Positions 1 to 11,700 of a DNA stretch of 64,000 nucleotides are shown here, piece after piece. Numbering within the stretch: the first letter of the stretch is position 1; the number at the start of each line of letters is the position of its first letter. The DNA lies in the NCBI GenBank assembly GCA_030762935.1, contig CM060883.1, positions 47,050,501-47,114,500 on the forward strand. The letters run 5' to 3'. The translations under genes and the position numbers were made by a program. Source of the DNA: Hymenopus coronatus. Taxonomy: Eukaryota > Arthropoda > Insecta > Mantodea > Hymenopodidae. The notes beneath the pieces are model-generated. The model ran no database searches. It was not told the DNA's origin and saw only the letters and a program-made list of their open reading frames with translations.

Positions 1-39
1 AGTTTAATCACACCCCCTTACAAATTATGTTAAAAATTG

Positions 40-62
40 TGTGTGTGTGTGTGTGTGTGTGT
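40..62. repeat. (GT)n microsatellite
   Basis: About ten GT units. The following block at 120-210, ending in TAAATAAATTAAATAAATAA, may be a retroelement tail, but I could not place it. Confidence 0.7.
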
Positions 63-786
63 AACATTAATACTTATATACTCCTTTTTATATGTGATAA
101 TGTGTTTATTTTATCCTTTGTATTTTGCTTACTGCCTCATTAAAGGGCAGTCCCTATCCAGAGCAATATGCTCATTGGGACATTCTATGTAAATAAATTA
201 AATAAATAAGCACTGTCAACAATGAGGAATATTTAGTCCGCTTTGTTGGCTGATTCATACATAAGCTCATTGGAATTTTCCCTGGGTCTCCATTACATTC
301 AACACATTTTACATTGTTACAAGAAAACACTTGGTAGATAGAGCAAAATTATTGATAAAGTCTGGTTAATTAATGGAAAATGAAAACTTAGGGATGGGTA
401 ATGCACTTATATAATAAGGCTTTACAGGATATAAATGCTTAAAGGGTGAAATTTAGATTTTCCACAATTTTGATGCTAGAAGCTACAGTTTTGGCACATA
501 CATCAGGGGAATAAAAAGATGGTGTTCTGCCTAGTTTCATTTCTCTAACTCTAATAGTTTTTGAGTTATTAAAATTTTGGGGTTAAAATATATGCATTTT
601 TCAAAATCTATCTTGTCTTACAGTTTTTTAATAAAATGAATAACATTCTTCGGCAATACCATAGAAGCATGTACAAAGACTTCAAAAATCAGATTTTTGA
701 TACCTTCATATCAAAGGGAGAGAAAAAATTACATCCATTGTAAAAGCAACATTTCTAAAACTTTTACTGTTTTTGCACACATTTTA

Positions 787-1385
787 TTTTTACTTTCTCT
801 AATGTACTATATACACAGTGTATAGAGAAGGTATTGCATTCCACCCAAAAATGTGATACAAAGATTTTACCAGAATACATGTTTTGGGTCCCGATTCCCA
901 AAACAGCAATTTTGGAAAAAGGTCTGTATGGGTGTGTGTATGTGTCTGTGGACAGCATAGCTCAAAAACTATAAGACTGTTGAATACCAAATTTAATGTT
1001 CAGTATCTTCCAAGGATGCAACCCCCAAACTATCCTTTACATGGAAACATCTTTGATAATGTTGTTTTGCTTAAAAATGGCTACAGAATTTAATTAAAAT
1101 ACCACATATTAAAGCAACTTACATCACAAATAAAATGATTATCCTGAATTGCCTAGGAATAGCTTCTGAAAACCTGTTCATCCTGCATGAATTTTACATA
1201 ACTGGTTAAGCCGTAATAGATAAAAATTTATTATACAAATAATGTAGATCTTGTTAAAACACAATTTGTCATATGCATTTTTGTTGCAGAGTTGACTGTT
1301 TCCGAGATATTCCTTGTTATTGGTTCCAATTTTAAACTACGCATCTTCTCAAACAGGGCCACCTTTCATTTCATCTCTTTTGTTT
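787..1385 (+). repeat. HINE-like repeat, copy 1 (3' part missing)
   Basis: Opens with ACTTTCTCTA, the palindromic TGTACTATATACACAGTG region and GAGAAGG, then GCATTCCACCC. A GT-rich tract (about 920-950) and the GTTGACTGTTTCCGAGATAT block follow. It fades out before the far end. Confidence 0.75.
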
Positions 1386-1788
1386 TTCTGAAAATGCAAA
1401 GCAAACTGAATTATAATTGTTCAGTATCGACCGGCTTTTAAAAGATCCTTATGGTGTATTCCTTATCTTCTGGAAATTGGAATCGCATGGAAATTGGATT
1501 TATGATCTTTCTCAAAACAATGTTCTGCCAGACCAGATTCTCAGGATGCATTAGGCGGATTGATGTCTACAACCAGAGTCCAAGAAGAAAGAAAGAAAGA
1601 CTCAAGTTGGAAAAGTTATGGTCTCTATTTTCTGGGATGTAGAAGGATTCATTCTGGTGCATTCCAGTGTATTGGCTAAAATGAGATTAACACATTAATA
1701 GGCAATTTATCCATCAGTCTCTTCTTGGTGTAATGATTTGTGTATGCAGGAATCACAGATAAGCAGGATTCAATATTCTTTGTACTTT

Positions 1789-2660
1789 TATTACTTTCTC
1801 TATACTCACTATGTACATAGTGTGTAGAGAATGTATTGCACTCCACCAAAAAATTCGATACTGAGATTTCACCGGAAATATATGTTTTAGGGTCCCCTGT
1901 AACCAAAAAAAGCATTTTCACAAAAAGGTCCGTGTGTGTGTGTGTGTCCATGTGTCTGTGAACACGATAACTCAAAAACAAAAAGTCGGTAAAATACCAA
2001 ACTTGGTATTTAAGTTTAGTATCTTCTAGGGATGCGACACGAAGATTTTGAGAAAAATCCCCCCACCCCCAACTACCCTTTACATGGAACTTTTCTCGAA
2101 AATTTTGATTTTCTAAAAAATGGCTCTAGTGATTTTGATTAAAATTTTGTATATTAAAGATATTTATCTGACAAATGAAACGTATATCTTGAATTTTCTG
2201 GGAATAGCCTCCGAAGACTACTTTATTCTGGATGAATTTTTCATAACTACAAAACCGTAAGAGACGGACAAAACCTTAACCCACAAAAAATGTAGAGCAC
2301 ATTAAAACACACAATTTATGTTATATACATTTTTTTTGTGGAGTTGATCATTGTGGAGATATTCCTTTTTCTTGGTTTCAGCTTTGAAAAACATACTTTT
2401 CTCATACAGGAATTTGTCAACTCCTGTCCATACAAACAAAGGAACATCGGTCACATAGCAACCAGGTTTTGGCTTTCACTTTAACCTATGGTACTCCCTT
2501 ATTTCGCTTCTACTTACAAGGAAGAAAGTAATAAAACTAGTTCTGCTAATGTTTTCTGATTAGCATAAAGTAAATAGAAGTATAAGTTTTTTAAGAATAA
2601 TTTGTTGCACGGATATAGAGAAAGTCATGTGAATGGTACACATCAGATTTTTTTTCCTGT
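1789..2660 (+). repeat. HINE-like repeat, copy 2 (full length)
   Basis: Runs from TACTTTCTCTATACTCACTA with its palindrome to TATAGAGAAAGTCATGTGAA and CATCAGATTTTT. Internal (GT)n at about 1931-1950. One of the most complete copies; a SINE-C copy lies directly after it. Confidence 0.85.
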
Positions 2661-2915
2661 AGTTTGTCTGTTAACCTATTACGTCATATCAGGTGATCAA
2701 TGAAATTGGTGAAATTATGCTCAAAAGAGCTCAGGAACCATGGAGCTTAAAGTTACTCAAATTCATCCTTCCTCACAGGATAAGGACCCCGCACAACTGC
2801 CCCCCCCCCAAAAAAACTTATCCAGGTAACTCCCCTAATCAAGATTCAAACTTGGGACCTCTTGAATGTGAGGTAGATATGCTAACCCCACACTGCAGAG
2901 TTGGGCCTTTGTACC
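2661..2915 (-). mobile_element. tRNA-derived SINE, family C
   Basis: On the - strand it reads a tRNA-like head (GTTAGCATATCTACCTCACA), then a box-B-like AAGTTTGAATCTTG, a CTGGATAAG block, TCCTGTGAGGAAGGATGAAT and CTTTAAGCTCCATGGTTCC. The body matches the copies at 13507, 35990 and 41270. Confidence 0.75.
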
Positions 2916-3004
2916 TTATTAAGTCTTAAATAGATTAAAACTTTTTTTAATGTGCAACTAAGGTGAAGGGCATAACTATTCTTTGTATTTTAAATTTTTT
3001 TCTT

Positions 3005-3712
3005 ATAGTTTATATGAATGTCAAAGTTCATAAGAAGTTGAATATTTTTATTCAATCACAATCGGAGTTTAATGTGTGATATATGAATTTAAAGGTAATA
3101 TTCTCAAGAGTATAGTACAATTTAGTACATTTCAATATGTGCATTAAAATAGTGTCCAAAACTCTATCATAACAGTTGGCAGCAACACAGAGAATTGACC
3201 TTGCAATACCAAAGCTAACAGAATTCAGCGTGTCTGTGACTTGATATCAGAGCATGTTTCCTCAGTTGAATGGTTTTTTCCACTTTCGCAAGATGGCACA
3301 CTGCCCTACTTTAGTTTGTGTGTGCAAGAAGCACTCAATACTCGATTCGGCAACAGGTGGATTGGAAGGGCCTTCTCCTTGGCTTCCAAGAAGCCCAGAT
3401 TTAACTCCCTGTGGCTTCTTCTGGGGACATGTGAAGAACCTCGAGTATTGAGAAAATTCAAGATCTAACCCATCTCAGGTGGCGGATAATCGTTTGCAAG
3501 GCAACCGTCACCTCAGACATACTGGCCAGGATCTGCAAGAGGTAGATTTTCGTTTGGATGTTGCCATGCCACTACTGGGGCTCATATTGAAATGAACTAA
3601 ATTGTAATAAACTCTTGAGGATATTGCTTTTATATTCGTGTATAAACTCCGATTGTGATTTATTAAAATATTTAACCTTAAAACCCCGGAGTTCTTTTGT
3701 GGAAACCCTGTA
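3005..3712. mobile_element. Deleted Tc1/mariner-like element with long TIRs
   Basis: Left arm from about 3005 and right arm ending about 3712 are inverted over more than 100 bp; both contain CACAATCGGAGTTTA and TACAATTTAGT. The right end is CAGGGTTTCC (read inward) next to a TA. Inside, + strand frames give FPQLNGFF, then NTRFGNRWIGR and SPDLTPCGFFWGHVKN, the C-terminal part of a DDD transposase. At least one frameshift splits them. Most of the transposase is deleted, so the copy is dead. Confidence 0.75.
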
Positions 3713-5932
3713 TACAAAGTGGGAGGTGAATAAGTATAAATAAGTAGATATTTAAGAGAGGACAATTCATATAACAAAAGTGCATCTGAATTTGCACGGT
3801 TACTGATAGCATTGTCATAAATAAAACATAAATTTCAGGGTCTAATGCATTTTGAATGACACTGTCTTGTCTCTCTCTTACATCAAACAGCCAGCCACCT
3901 GGATTCACATGATCCACAGTGAGAAAATAAGGAACTGATACAGTTACAAACTTTCCTTTATACAATGAATGGCTTTACATATGCTAAATCACAAACATTC
4001 ATTTAATTTACAGAGCAACTGGGAATCTGCCAATGCTGTGAGGGTCTGGATCATCAGTAATTTTTAAATCTTCTCAAAAGACAAAGGATCGCTGCAGTCT
4101 ATCAAAGCATTTGTTACATAGCTCTCTTAATTCCAGATTGAAGCCCCCTTTTTTTTAAGTTTTGATGTTTATTTTAATTTCTCACCTTTGTAAGAGCAAT
4201 TAGGGTAATTTTTCTAGTTTAAAGATCAGAAGTGCAAATGCTTATATGTTGGTTTGAGTTATGTATTTGTTCAATGAAGTCAAATAATGTAATTGTGTTC
4301 AATATTTTTTTGAGTTGAACCCTGAATACATTGTGAATTCTAATCATCATACGAGGGTCACTATGAAAGTTTTGAAATATGGTAAACTAAGGTTGATCGA
4401 TTTAAATGGATTGCACCATTGGATAGTCACATTCTTTGCGAGTGTAAACATATCAGTTTGCATCCTCCCTCCCCCCTCGCAGTCTACAGCGCAAGGTTAA
4501 CAACCTCTAGTGTGGCATCAGTTGTTTGCCAGCATGGAGGTGGTAAGAGAGCACTTTTGTGCAGTGATTTTGTACGATTTTAAAATGGGTTTAAATGAGA
4601 AAGTCTTGAGCGCTTTCAACAGGCTTTTGAGGACATTGCTCTGTCCTGTGCCACAGTTTTTCAATGGTTTCAAGAGTTTAAAAGAGGTCAAACTTCATTA
4701 CAGGATGAAGTTAGGAATGGTCAGGTCATCAGTCTATGGCAGTGACTGAAGAAAACATAGCTGCTGAGGAAAGAATAGTCTACAAAAACAATTGTGTGAT
4801 ATTTAAGGAAATTGAGGCAAATATGCAGATTCGATTGCCAGAAATTTTGAAAATATTGCATAACTATCTTCGCGTGAATAAGGTGTCATCCCGTTGGGTA
4901 ACCCACAATTTAACTGATCTGCGAAAGAGCACCCGTGTTGCATGGTGTGAAGAACTGCTGGCAAGATTTGATGGAGGCAATTCTCGGCAGGTTTCCTTAC
5001 ATTTTCACTGCTGATGAAACTTGGATTTATCAGGTTTCCTTACATTTTCACTGGTAATGAGACTTGGATTTATCAGTTTGACCCTGAGGCTAAGCATCAA
5101 TTGGCTGCGTGGATCTTTCCGGATGATAATCTTCCAATGAAAGTGAAGTCGCCACGCAGCGTCTGGAAGAAAATGGTGGCCTTGCTTCACTAAATCTCAT
5201 CATGTGGCTATCATTTCTCTTGTGGAACAAAATGACAGTTACTGCACACTGGTACACAACAGTTTGCTTACCACAAGTTTTTGAGAAGCTTCGTGAATTG
5301 CGGCCAAGAACAGGACTGCGAGGAATCCTGCTCAACCACGATGCCTAAGTGCACACAGTCAATGCAACAATCCAATTTCTGGAGTCTATGGTGGTAAAGT
5401 TGATCATCCACCCTACAGTCCAGATTTGGCTCCATGCGACTTCCTTTTGTTCCGCACAGTGAAAAATTGTATGCGTGAAACAAGATTTTTAAGCCCTGAA
5501 GAAGCTGTTGCAGCATTTGAAAGTGAACTTTCACACCTGCATGAAAATGAGTGGCAGGAATGCTTTCAAAAGTGATTTGAGCGAATGAGAAAGTGCATAC
5601 AGTGTGGTGGTGAATACTTTGAAAAGCTCCAGTAGTTAAAGTGATTTTATCCAGTTTAGTTTCTGTGTATCTCAGAACTTTCATAGTAACTCTTGTATAA
5701 TTTTGTGTGAAAACAAAAACAAATGGTTATGTAGGTTAAAGTTTCAACATTCTCTCTCGTCACTTCACCTATAGTTGGGCAGGGCAAGGCAAAGGTTCCA
5801 CCATGAAATTTTCTTTATGAACATAACTTTAGAAAAAGCGAAGAAAATTTGCAAACACTGGATTATCACATTATCCTAAATGCTGATACAAAGTTGCACT
5901 TATTCACCTCCGACCCTGTATATGCTGAAACA
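3713..5932. mobile_element. TIR element interrupted by a mariner
   Basis: The left end reads TACAAAGTGGGAGGTGAATA and the right end, inverted, TACAGGGTCGGAGGTGAATA. They share GGAGGTGAATAAGT, with TA at both edges. The element begins at the same TA where the preceding element ends. Without the inserted mariner (4352-5695) it would be about 0.9 kb. I recognise no transposase in it. Confidence 0.6.
4352..5695 (+). mobile_element. mariner copy 1, near full length, inactive
   Basis: TIRs CGAGGGTCACTATGAAAGTT and, inverted, CAAGAGTTACTATGAAAGTT, flanked by TA; 1.34 kb, the normal mariner size. Frames on + show VVREHFCAVILYDFKMGLNE, then NLTDLRKSTRVAWCEELLAR, DETWIYQ (first catalytic Asp), and further on the YSPDLAPCDFLLF-type block (about 5410-5455). 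Several frameshifts and stops, plus a 43-bp duplication at 4991-5076, make it non-coding. Same family as copy 2. Confidence 0.88.
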
Positions 5933-6689
5933 TTATATGCTAATATTGGTATTTTTTAAATGACGAGAAAACAAGTAAAGCTCCTCCTGTATAGTTAACA
6001 CAATGAAAGTTCAGTAATGTGATTTGTTTGAAATGAAATAAATTCTTAAGAATTCTTAATATAAGGAGCCTACTAAAACTGCGCAATTTATATAATTATT
6101 TCCTTAAATGTCTAACAAACAAAAATGTGGCAAATATAACCGAAATGTAATGTTTACATTTACCACCTTGTTGATATTTGAATGTGCTCATTGTGAAGAT
6201 GCAGAAAAACAATATCAGAATGCAGCTTCCACTCATATGTTTTTCTACAATATTTGATTTTCAGCTAATTTGAAGTGTGAGGTACATATCTATATGTAAT
6301 TTTAGCCTGCAAGAAGTACCCTTGTTTCTTTTTCAACCTTTTGAGTCCACCTGTAGAGTGCCCCCCCCCACAAGTTTGAGATTTTATTTAAAAGTTTTCA
6401 TTTCTTCTACTCACAATTATCACATATGATCAGATATCAAACAATGAAAATCATGTGAAATTTGCTTACCTTGCAGAAAAGCAAAAATTAGCAGGGAATA
6501 CAAAATATTCTGCATTTTTTCTTTCTTTTACGAGTAACTTTCTAAACAAAAAATATTGGATCTTTTACACAATTGAAATTGTCAGCAGCAGAAGGATACT
6601 CTCCTTTGCATATTCTAAATCACCAAAATCCTGAAAATAAACCAGAGAAAAAGAATCATTAAAATCCTTAAAAACCTTTGAAAAAAAAA

Positions 6690-7665
6690 AATAATGTGTT
6701 CCATTTACATGACTCATTCTCTCTACCTGTTCAGCAAAGTATTCTTACAAAAGATTATTCTATCTACTTATGCTAATTAAAATAAACATTAGCAGAAATT
6801 AAAGATTTGAAGCTTTCTCGGTGTTGATTTTTACAGATGACTTCACGGGAAAGCAACTAAGTTAGATTGGATTTTTCTGGTTCCAATCGAACTCAGTTGC
6901 TATCCCGTGAAGTTATCTGCAACTAGCAGAAATGATCTTATTAGTTAGTTCCTTAAAAGTAGTTGGAAAATAAGGGAATACATTAAGCTAGAGCAAGGTT
7001 CAAATCTTTTAAAGCTGTCGCCATGCCACTGACCTTTAACCAGTTCACTTTGCCTAGCCAGAAGTAAAACAAAAGAATAATGGATGTCTGATACAAGTTT
7101 TAAATATTTTAAAAATTTAACCAAAAAGGAATATCGTTAACACTACAAAAATGTATGTGACAAATTGTGTGCTTTAATAAGATCTACATTTTTTTTGTGT
7201 AGTAAATTTTTGCCTATCTCTTATGGTTTTACCCCATTATGCTAAATTCACCCAGAATGAAGAGGACTTCAGAGGCTATTCACAGAAGATTCAAGATATA
7301 AATTTTGCTTGTCATATAAATAACTTTAGTATACAATATTTTAATCACAATCATAGTTTCCATTTTGAGAAAATGTTTTAAACATTTTCCCTGTAAAGGG
7401 CAGCTTGGGATGGGAAGATTTTCTTGAAATCCTTTTGCTGCATGCCTGGAAGGTGCTGTACTAAATATTAAGTTTGGTATTTAAATTATGTTTTCGGTTT
7501 TTAGTTATGCTGTTTTAATACTTGGATCCCTTTCTAAAAATGATTTTATTTATTTATCTTTTTATACCCTAAAATGTGCATTCCCAGTGAAATTTTGTTA
7601 CCGAATTTTTGCATGGAAAGCAATAATTTCTCCACCAACATTACATGTACTATGTAGACAATAAA
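6690..7665 (-). repeat. HINE-like repeat, copy 3 with fold-back insert
   Basis: On + it starts with GTTCCATTTACATGACTCAT and ends near ACATGTACTATGTAGACAAT. It carries the family blocks AAGAGGACTTCAGAGGCTAT and CTGTAAAGGGCAGCTTGGGA. A 124-bp hairpin insert sits at 6800-6923. Confidence 0.75.
6800..6923. mobile_element. Fold-back insert with 10-bp target duplication
   Basis: Flanked by TAGCAGAAAT at 6790-6799 and 6924-6933; the uninterrupted sequence is known from other copies of the host repeat. It holds two arms of about 38 bp (about 6834-6871 and 6882-6919) that pair with few mismatches around a short loop. No coding capacity. Confidence 0.7.
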
Positions 7666-8422
7666 AAAGCTCACACAACACAAAAAGCTGATCCAAAAAT
7701 ATATTTGGCACCATACTTGAAAAAAAGCATAAAATTATTTTGGACTTTTCAGTTTAGAAGTTTAATAGTGTTCATGAAGATTTAAAACTGAAGAATAAGG
7801 AAAAAATACACAAATGATGACAGCAGCTGATTTTTTTTTTTTTTTTTTCACAAAAAGTCTTACTACAATTAAAATCTGCTTAAAAAGCACAACATGCTAC
7901 CCACTCCCCTTGCACTGAACCAGAAAATCCTAGCGCTGCAGTCAGCACAAATGAACTTTGCATTTTCATATGCAAAACATGTATATAAACAACTGATAAG
8001 GTTAAGTTAGTTTACACGATTCGAGCAACGCGAATCTAAAGCTCACCGATGCATATATCTTAACATTTTATAAATTAAAGCATTACTGCTAGAATTTTTT
8101 CAACAAACTATCAAATCTGGATTAAATAAGCAAGTATATCGTTCTCTTTTAGATGCTGAAATGCATTAGGTCCGAGCAGTTACATTTTGAGATATATTCT
8201 CGAAATTATGTTCATTACAGAAATATATTTGTGACACCCCCACCCAAGTTAAAGGCCGATCATTCTAACCACACAAAGCCGTTATATTTCGTAACAAACT
8301 GTGGCAAATATAAGAGTTTTAATCGTACTTACAGTCAGTACTCAGTTCATCAGCTTTTGCCAAATGTTAAAAGCTATATTCTTAGGTCCCCAGACACCTA
8401 TTTAAATGAGCGTAGCTTTTAA
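7666..8422. other. No gene seen
   Basis: AT-rich, with a T run at about 7831-7848. The small ORF at 8153-8422 has no recognisable domain. Confidence 0.4.
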
Positions 8423-8582
8423 CGACAATATCCCGGATTTCAGATTTTTGGCCAGGTACTGTCATGTGGTGCTTAAGTTTAACACAAGATAGCGTCAATG
8501 CGGAAGTCGATTTAGTATTGTATCGATAGGAAAATCGAACTGTCAAAATCAAAGCACAGTGGTGATTGTCATTAGCATCAAA
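8423..8582 (+). promoter_or_regulatory. AGPAT: AGPAT 5' flank / 5' UTR
   Basis: Unique sequence just upstream of the start codon, with no recognisable repeat. The transcription start is not visible. The ORF at 8153-8422 upstream shows no family features and is treated as chance. Confidence 0.35.
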
Positions 8583-8767
8583 ATGTTGCCAAGTTCTTTA
8601 GAATGGGTTTTAGTGGCATTTATTCTCGTGTTACCGTTCCTATACGAGACAAGTAGGGCATTTAGGTACTATTTCAAGTTCTTTGTTTACTATGGCGTGG
8701 TAATGACAACAGCAGTGGTGGTAATGCCAATAATGATATGCAGACCAAAGGATGTTAAGAATTTACT
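8583..8767 (+). CDS. AGPAT: AGPAT exon 1 (N-terminal membrane segments)
   Basis: Codes for residues 1-61 plus two bases, starting [19 protein letters not shown]. The ATG at 8583 is the first ATG in frame and directly precedes the hydrophobic N-terminus. The open frame extends a few codons upstream without another ATG. The exon ends at a good donor, ACT|GTAAGT. It holds two hydrophobic stretches, expected to anchor the enzyme in the ER. Confidence 0.88.
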
Positions 8768-11700
8768 GTAAGTATTTTAATGATTTGAAGAATAGATACA
8801 CAATATTTTCACATTGCATTGGATTTGAAATTAATTCATTATTATTTTTTCTAGTTTTATAAAGACAACAATGTTTAAAACTTGCTTCTGCAGATGTACC
8901 ATGTAGATTTGAATGACATGTCACTTTTACCTGTCACCTTGTGAATTTAGTTTAGCATCAGCCCTTTGCCGACATATATCATCGCTTGTTGGTTTGAAAT
9001 GGAATCTTCGAGGTCAAGAATACCTTGAGAAAGAACAAGCATGCATTATTGTTGCAAACCATCAGAGCTCACTCGATATTTTGGGTAAGTATAAGAAGTC
9101 ATGTATTTATTATATCTAATATTCTGTTGTTAACTTCAGATAATGAAATTTTAGTTTGTCTGTGTTGCTCTGGGATCTCTTGGTGAACAATGTGCTGGGA
9201 TATTAAGCAAATAGCTAAAACTGCTCCAAAAAGGAGTTTACTGTGCTGTAATACAAATTTATGTTAAACTTTCATGTTACCTAAAATGATTAGGTAATCC
9301 TAATGAACATAACATTTTCAAGAAAGATTAAGATGTTCACTTCCCATATATTGTAGAGAAATTTTAATCTGTAAGGTAAATATTTCATATACAGGGCATG
9401 TATTGATGATTTATCTTGTTCATTATTGTTTTTCTTACATTAATGCATGTTGAAAAATTCACTCTTAAAATTGTGGTAGTTTAGAAATGTTTATCCTTTG
9501 TTACATATTGAACGAGGGAGGGGGTGAAATGGGTTGGGTATGTTATTAGCTAAGCTGTGTAATTTGTGGTTTGCCAGGAAACATGTGAGTCAGTTGAGAA
9601 GTTCAAGTTATGGTAGCTCAGTGTTACAGCAACTGGCTAGAGACAGGGAGATCCATGGCTCAAATCCCAGCTATGGCATTAAATTTTTCAGTCTGACTCT
9701 ACCTTCTGTCCTACAAACGGTCTGTGTGAAAAAAACAATTAAATTAATCATATAATACTTGCTTGGAATCATTATCAGTCAATATTACAGCAGCAAGTAC
9801 AACTCATTTCATAGACTGTTAAAGAAATATAATTGGGAAAAATTGTCCATCAGCAAAGCCAAAGTGGTTGATTATTACCTTAAATACTAAAGGTGACATG
9901 CAAATGAAAAAGTCCTATCAATGCTTATATTGTAGGAGACTATTGTAATTTAATATAAAAAAAATAAGAAATATTATATACAATGGAGGGTATTAATAAC
10001 TTATGTTGGAATATCCTAATATATGGTGGACTTTGAGACAGTGATGTAGTGTTACAAAATTGACTCAACTAAATTTTAATTGTTATGTTGGAATTATTCA
10101 ATAACTTTTAAAAATTCTTACTTAGCATCCACAGGGTCATCAGCTTAAGCAGCCATATTTTTTAACGGTAGCTTTGCAGTCACATGCTGCTTCCCTATAC
10201 ATTTCCCTTGCATTAGCATCTTAGGCATAGAAACAAATAGGATAAACAGTGGAGGTCTGAACCATTACTATTTCATGGATTAAAATATTAAATGTTCCTT
10301 ACATTACTTACTATTTCAAAGAAGATGTTGGAAGGGATCTTCTTGTGCTCGAAAACAGGCATTATGGCATCTTAACAGATTATTAAAAACATGTTGCAAA
10401 TCTTCTTGGAATATGTTGGTTATTTTTTCATGTATATTATTTTGTATTTCTTATAATGCTTGGGGATTAGATTTATATACTTTGTCATGTTTTATACTGA
10501 CCCATAGCTCACTCCTGTTTTTGTTGCAATAATTTTGAGGGAGACGTTCTTGGCGAATGTTCTAGCTGCACACTGATATAAAAATCCAATATAATTTTTC
10601 TTTTCCTCTGTTAAATTGAGACTTTTTAATTTTTTTCAGTCTGACACTGATCCCGTACTTTTAAATTTCATGATTGTTTTATGTACGGTACTTCTGTTAT
10701 GCATTTTACATCATCAGGAAAGCACTCCCAAAGTGCCCTAAGACACAGAGGTGGAGATTCGTGTTTTATAAAGTTGAAACAAATGAAACCTCTTTGATCT
10801 ATAGTATACTGCACCATGACTGCAGCAATACACAACTGAAAACCACCAAGAATCAGCACAACAGTGGTGAGCAGGTGAGCGGTACGTGCCCAAGACCCAA
10901 GTACCAACAAGAGCATGGCCGCCTAATCTGATAGCATTGTATTTTAATATCTAGATGGAGTAGAGAAAAAAATAATTTGAAAACTTTCCCGACTCATTCC
11001 AACATAAGTTAGATTATTTAATGTTAACTGCTTCAGAAAATTATTTCACAGTATTTTTATAAATCAATAATTCATATTTAGTTCTCTTTTCCAACATATT
11101 AAGAAAAAAAATCTGATGCATTCCATTCACATGAATTTCTCTACCTCTATTCAAACAAATTATTGTCAAAAAGCTTATTCTTCCATTTCTTTCATGCTAG
11201 TCGGGAAAAAATTAGCAGAAATGGTCGTTTTACTTGCTTCCTTGTACGTAGAAGGGAAATAAGGGAGTGCCATAGGCTAAAGTGATAGTCAAGTCTTTTA
11301 AAAGCTGGTTGCTACATGATTGAAGTTCTTTTGTTTGTATGGCAAGGAGTTGACAAATTCCTGCATGAGAAAAGTATAAGTATCTCAAAATTGGTCAACT
11401 TTATGAAAAAATGTATATGACTAAATGGTGTGTTTTAATAAGCTCTACATTTTTTGTGTAGTGAGTTTTTGTCTATCTCTTATCGTTTACCAGCTATGCA
11501 AAATTCCGCAAACTTCATCCAGAATAAAGGTGCCTTCAAGATATACCTTTTGTTTGGTATGTAAACATCTTTAATATACAATATTTAATCAAAATCATTA
11601 AAGCCATTTTTGAGAAAATTAAAATCTTCGAAAACTTTTCCATGTAAAGTGTATTTGGGGGTGGGGGGATTTTCATGAAAAACTTCTTGTCGCATCCTTG

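Noticed and set aside
5268..5684. 138-codon - strand ORF
   Set aside because: Antisense of the mariner transposase on the + strand.
8153..8422. 89-codon ORF upstream of AGPAT
   Set aside because: No domain, biased AT-rich codons, no splice or family evidence.
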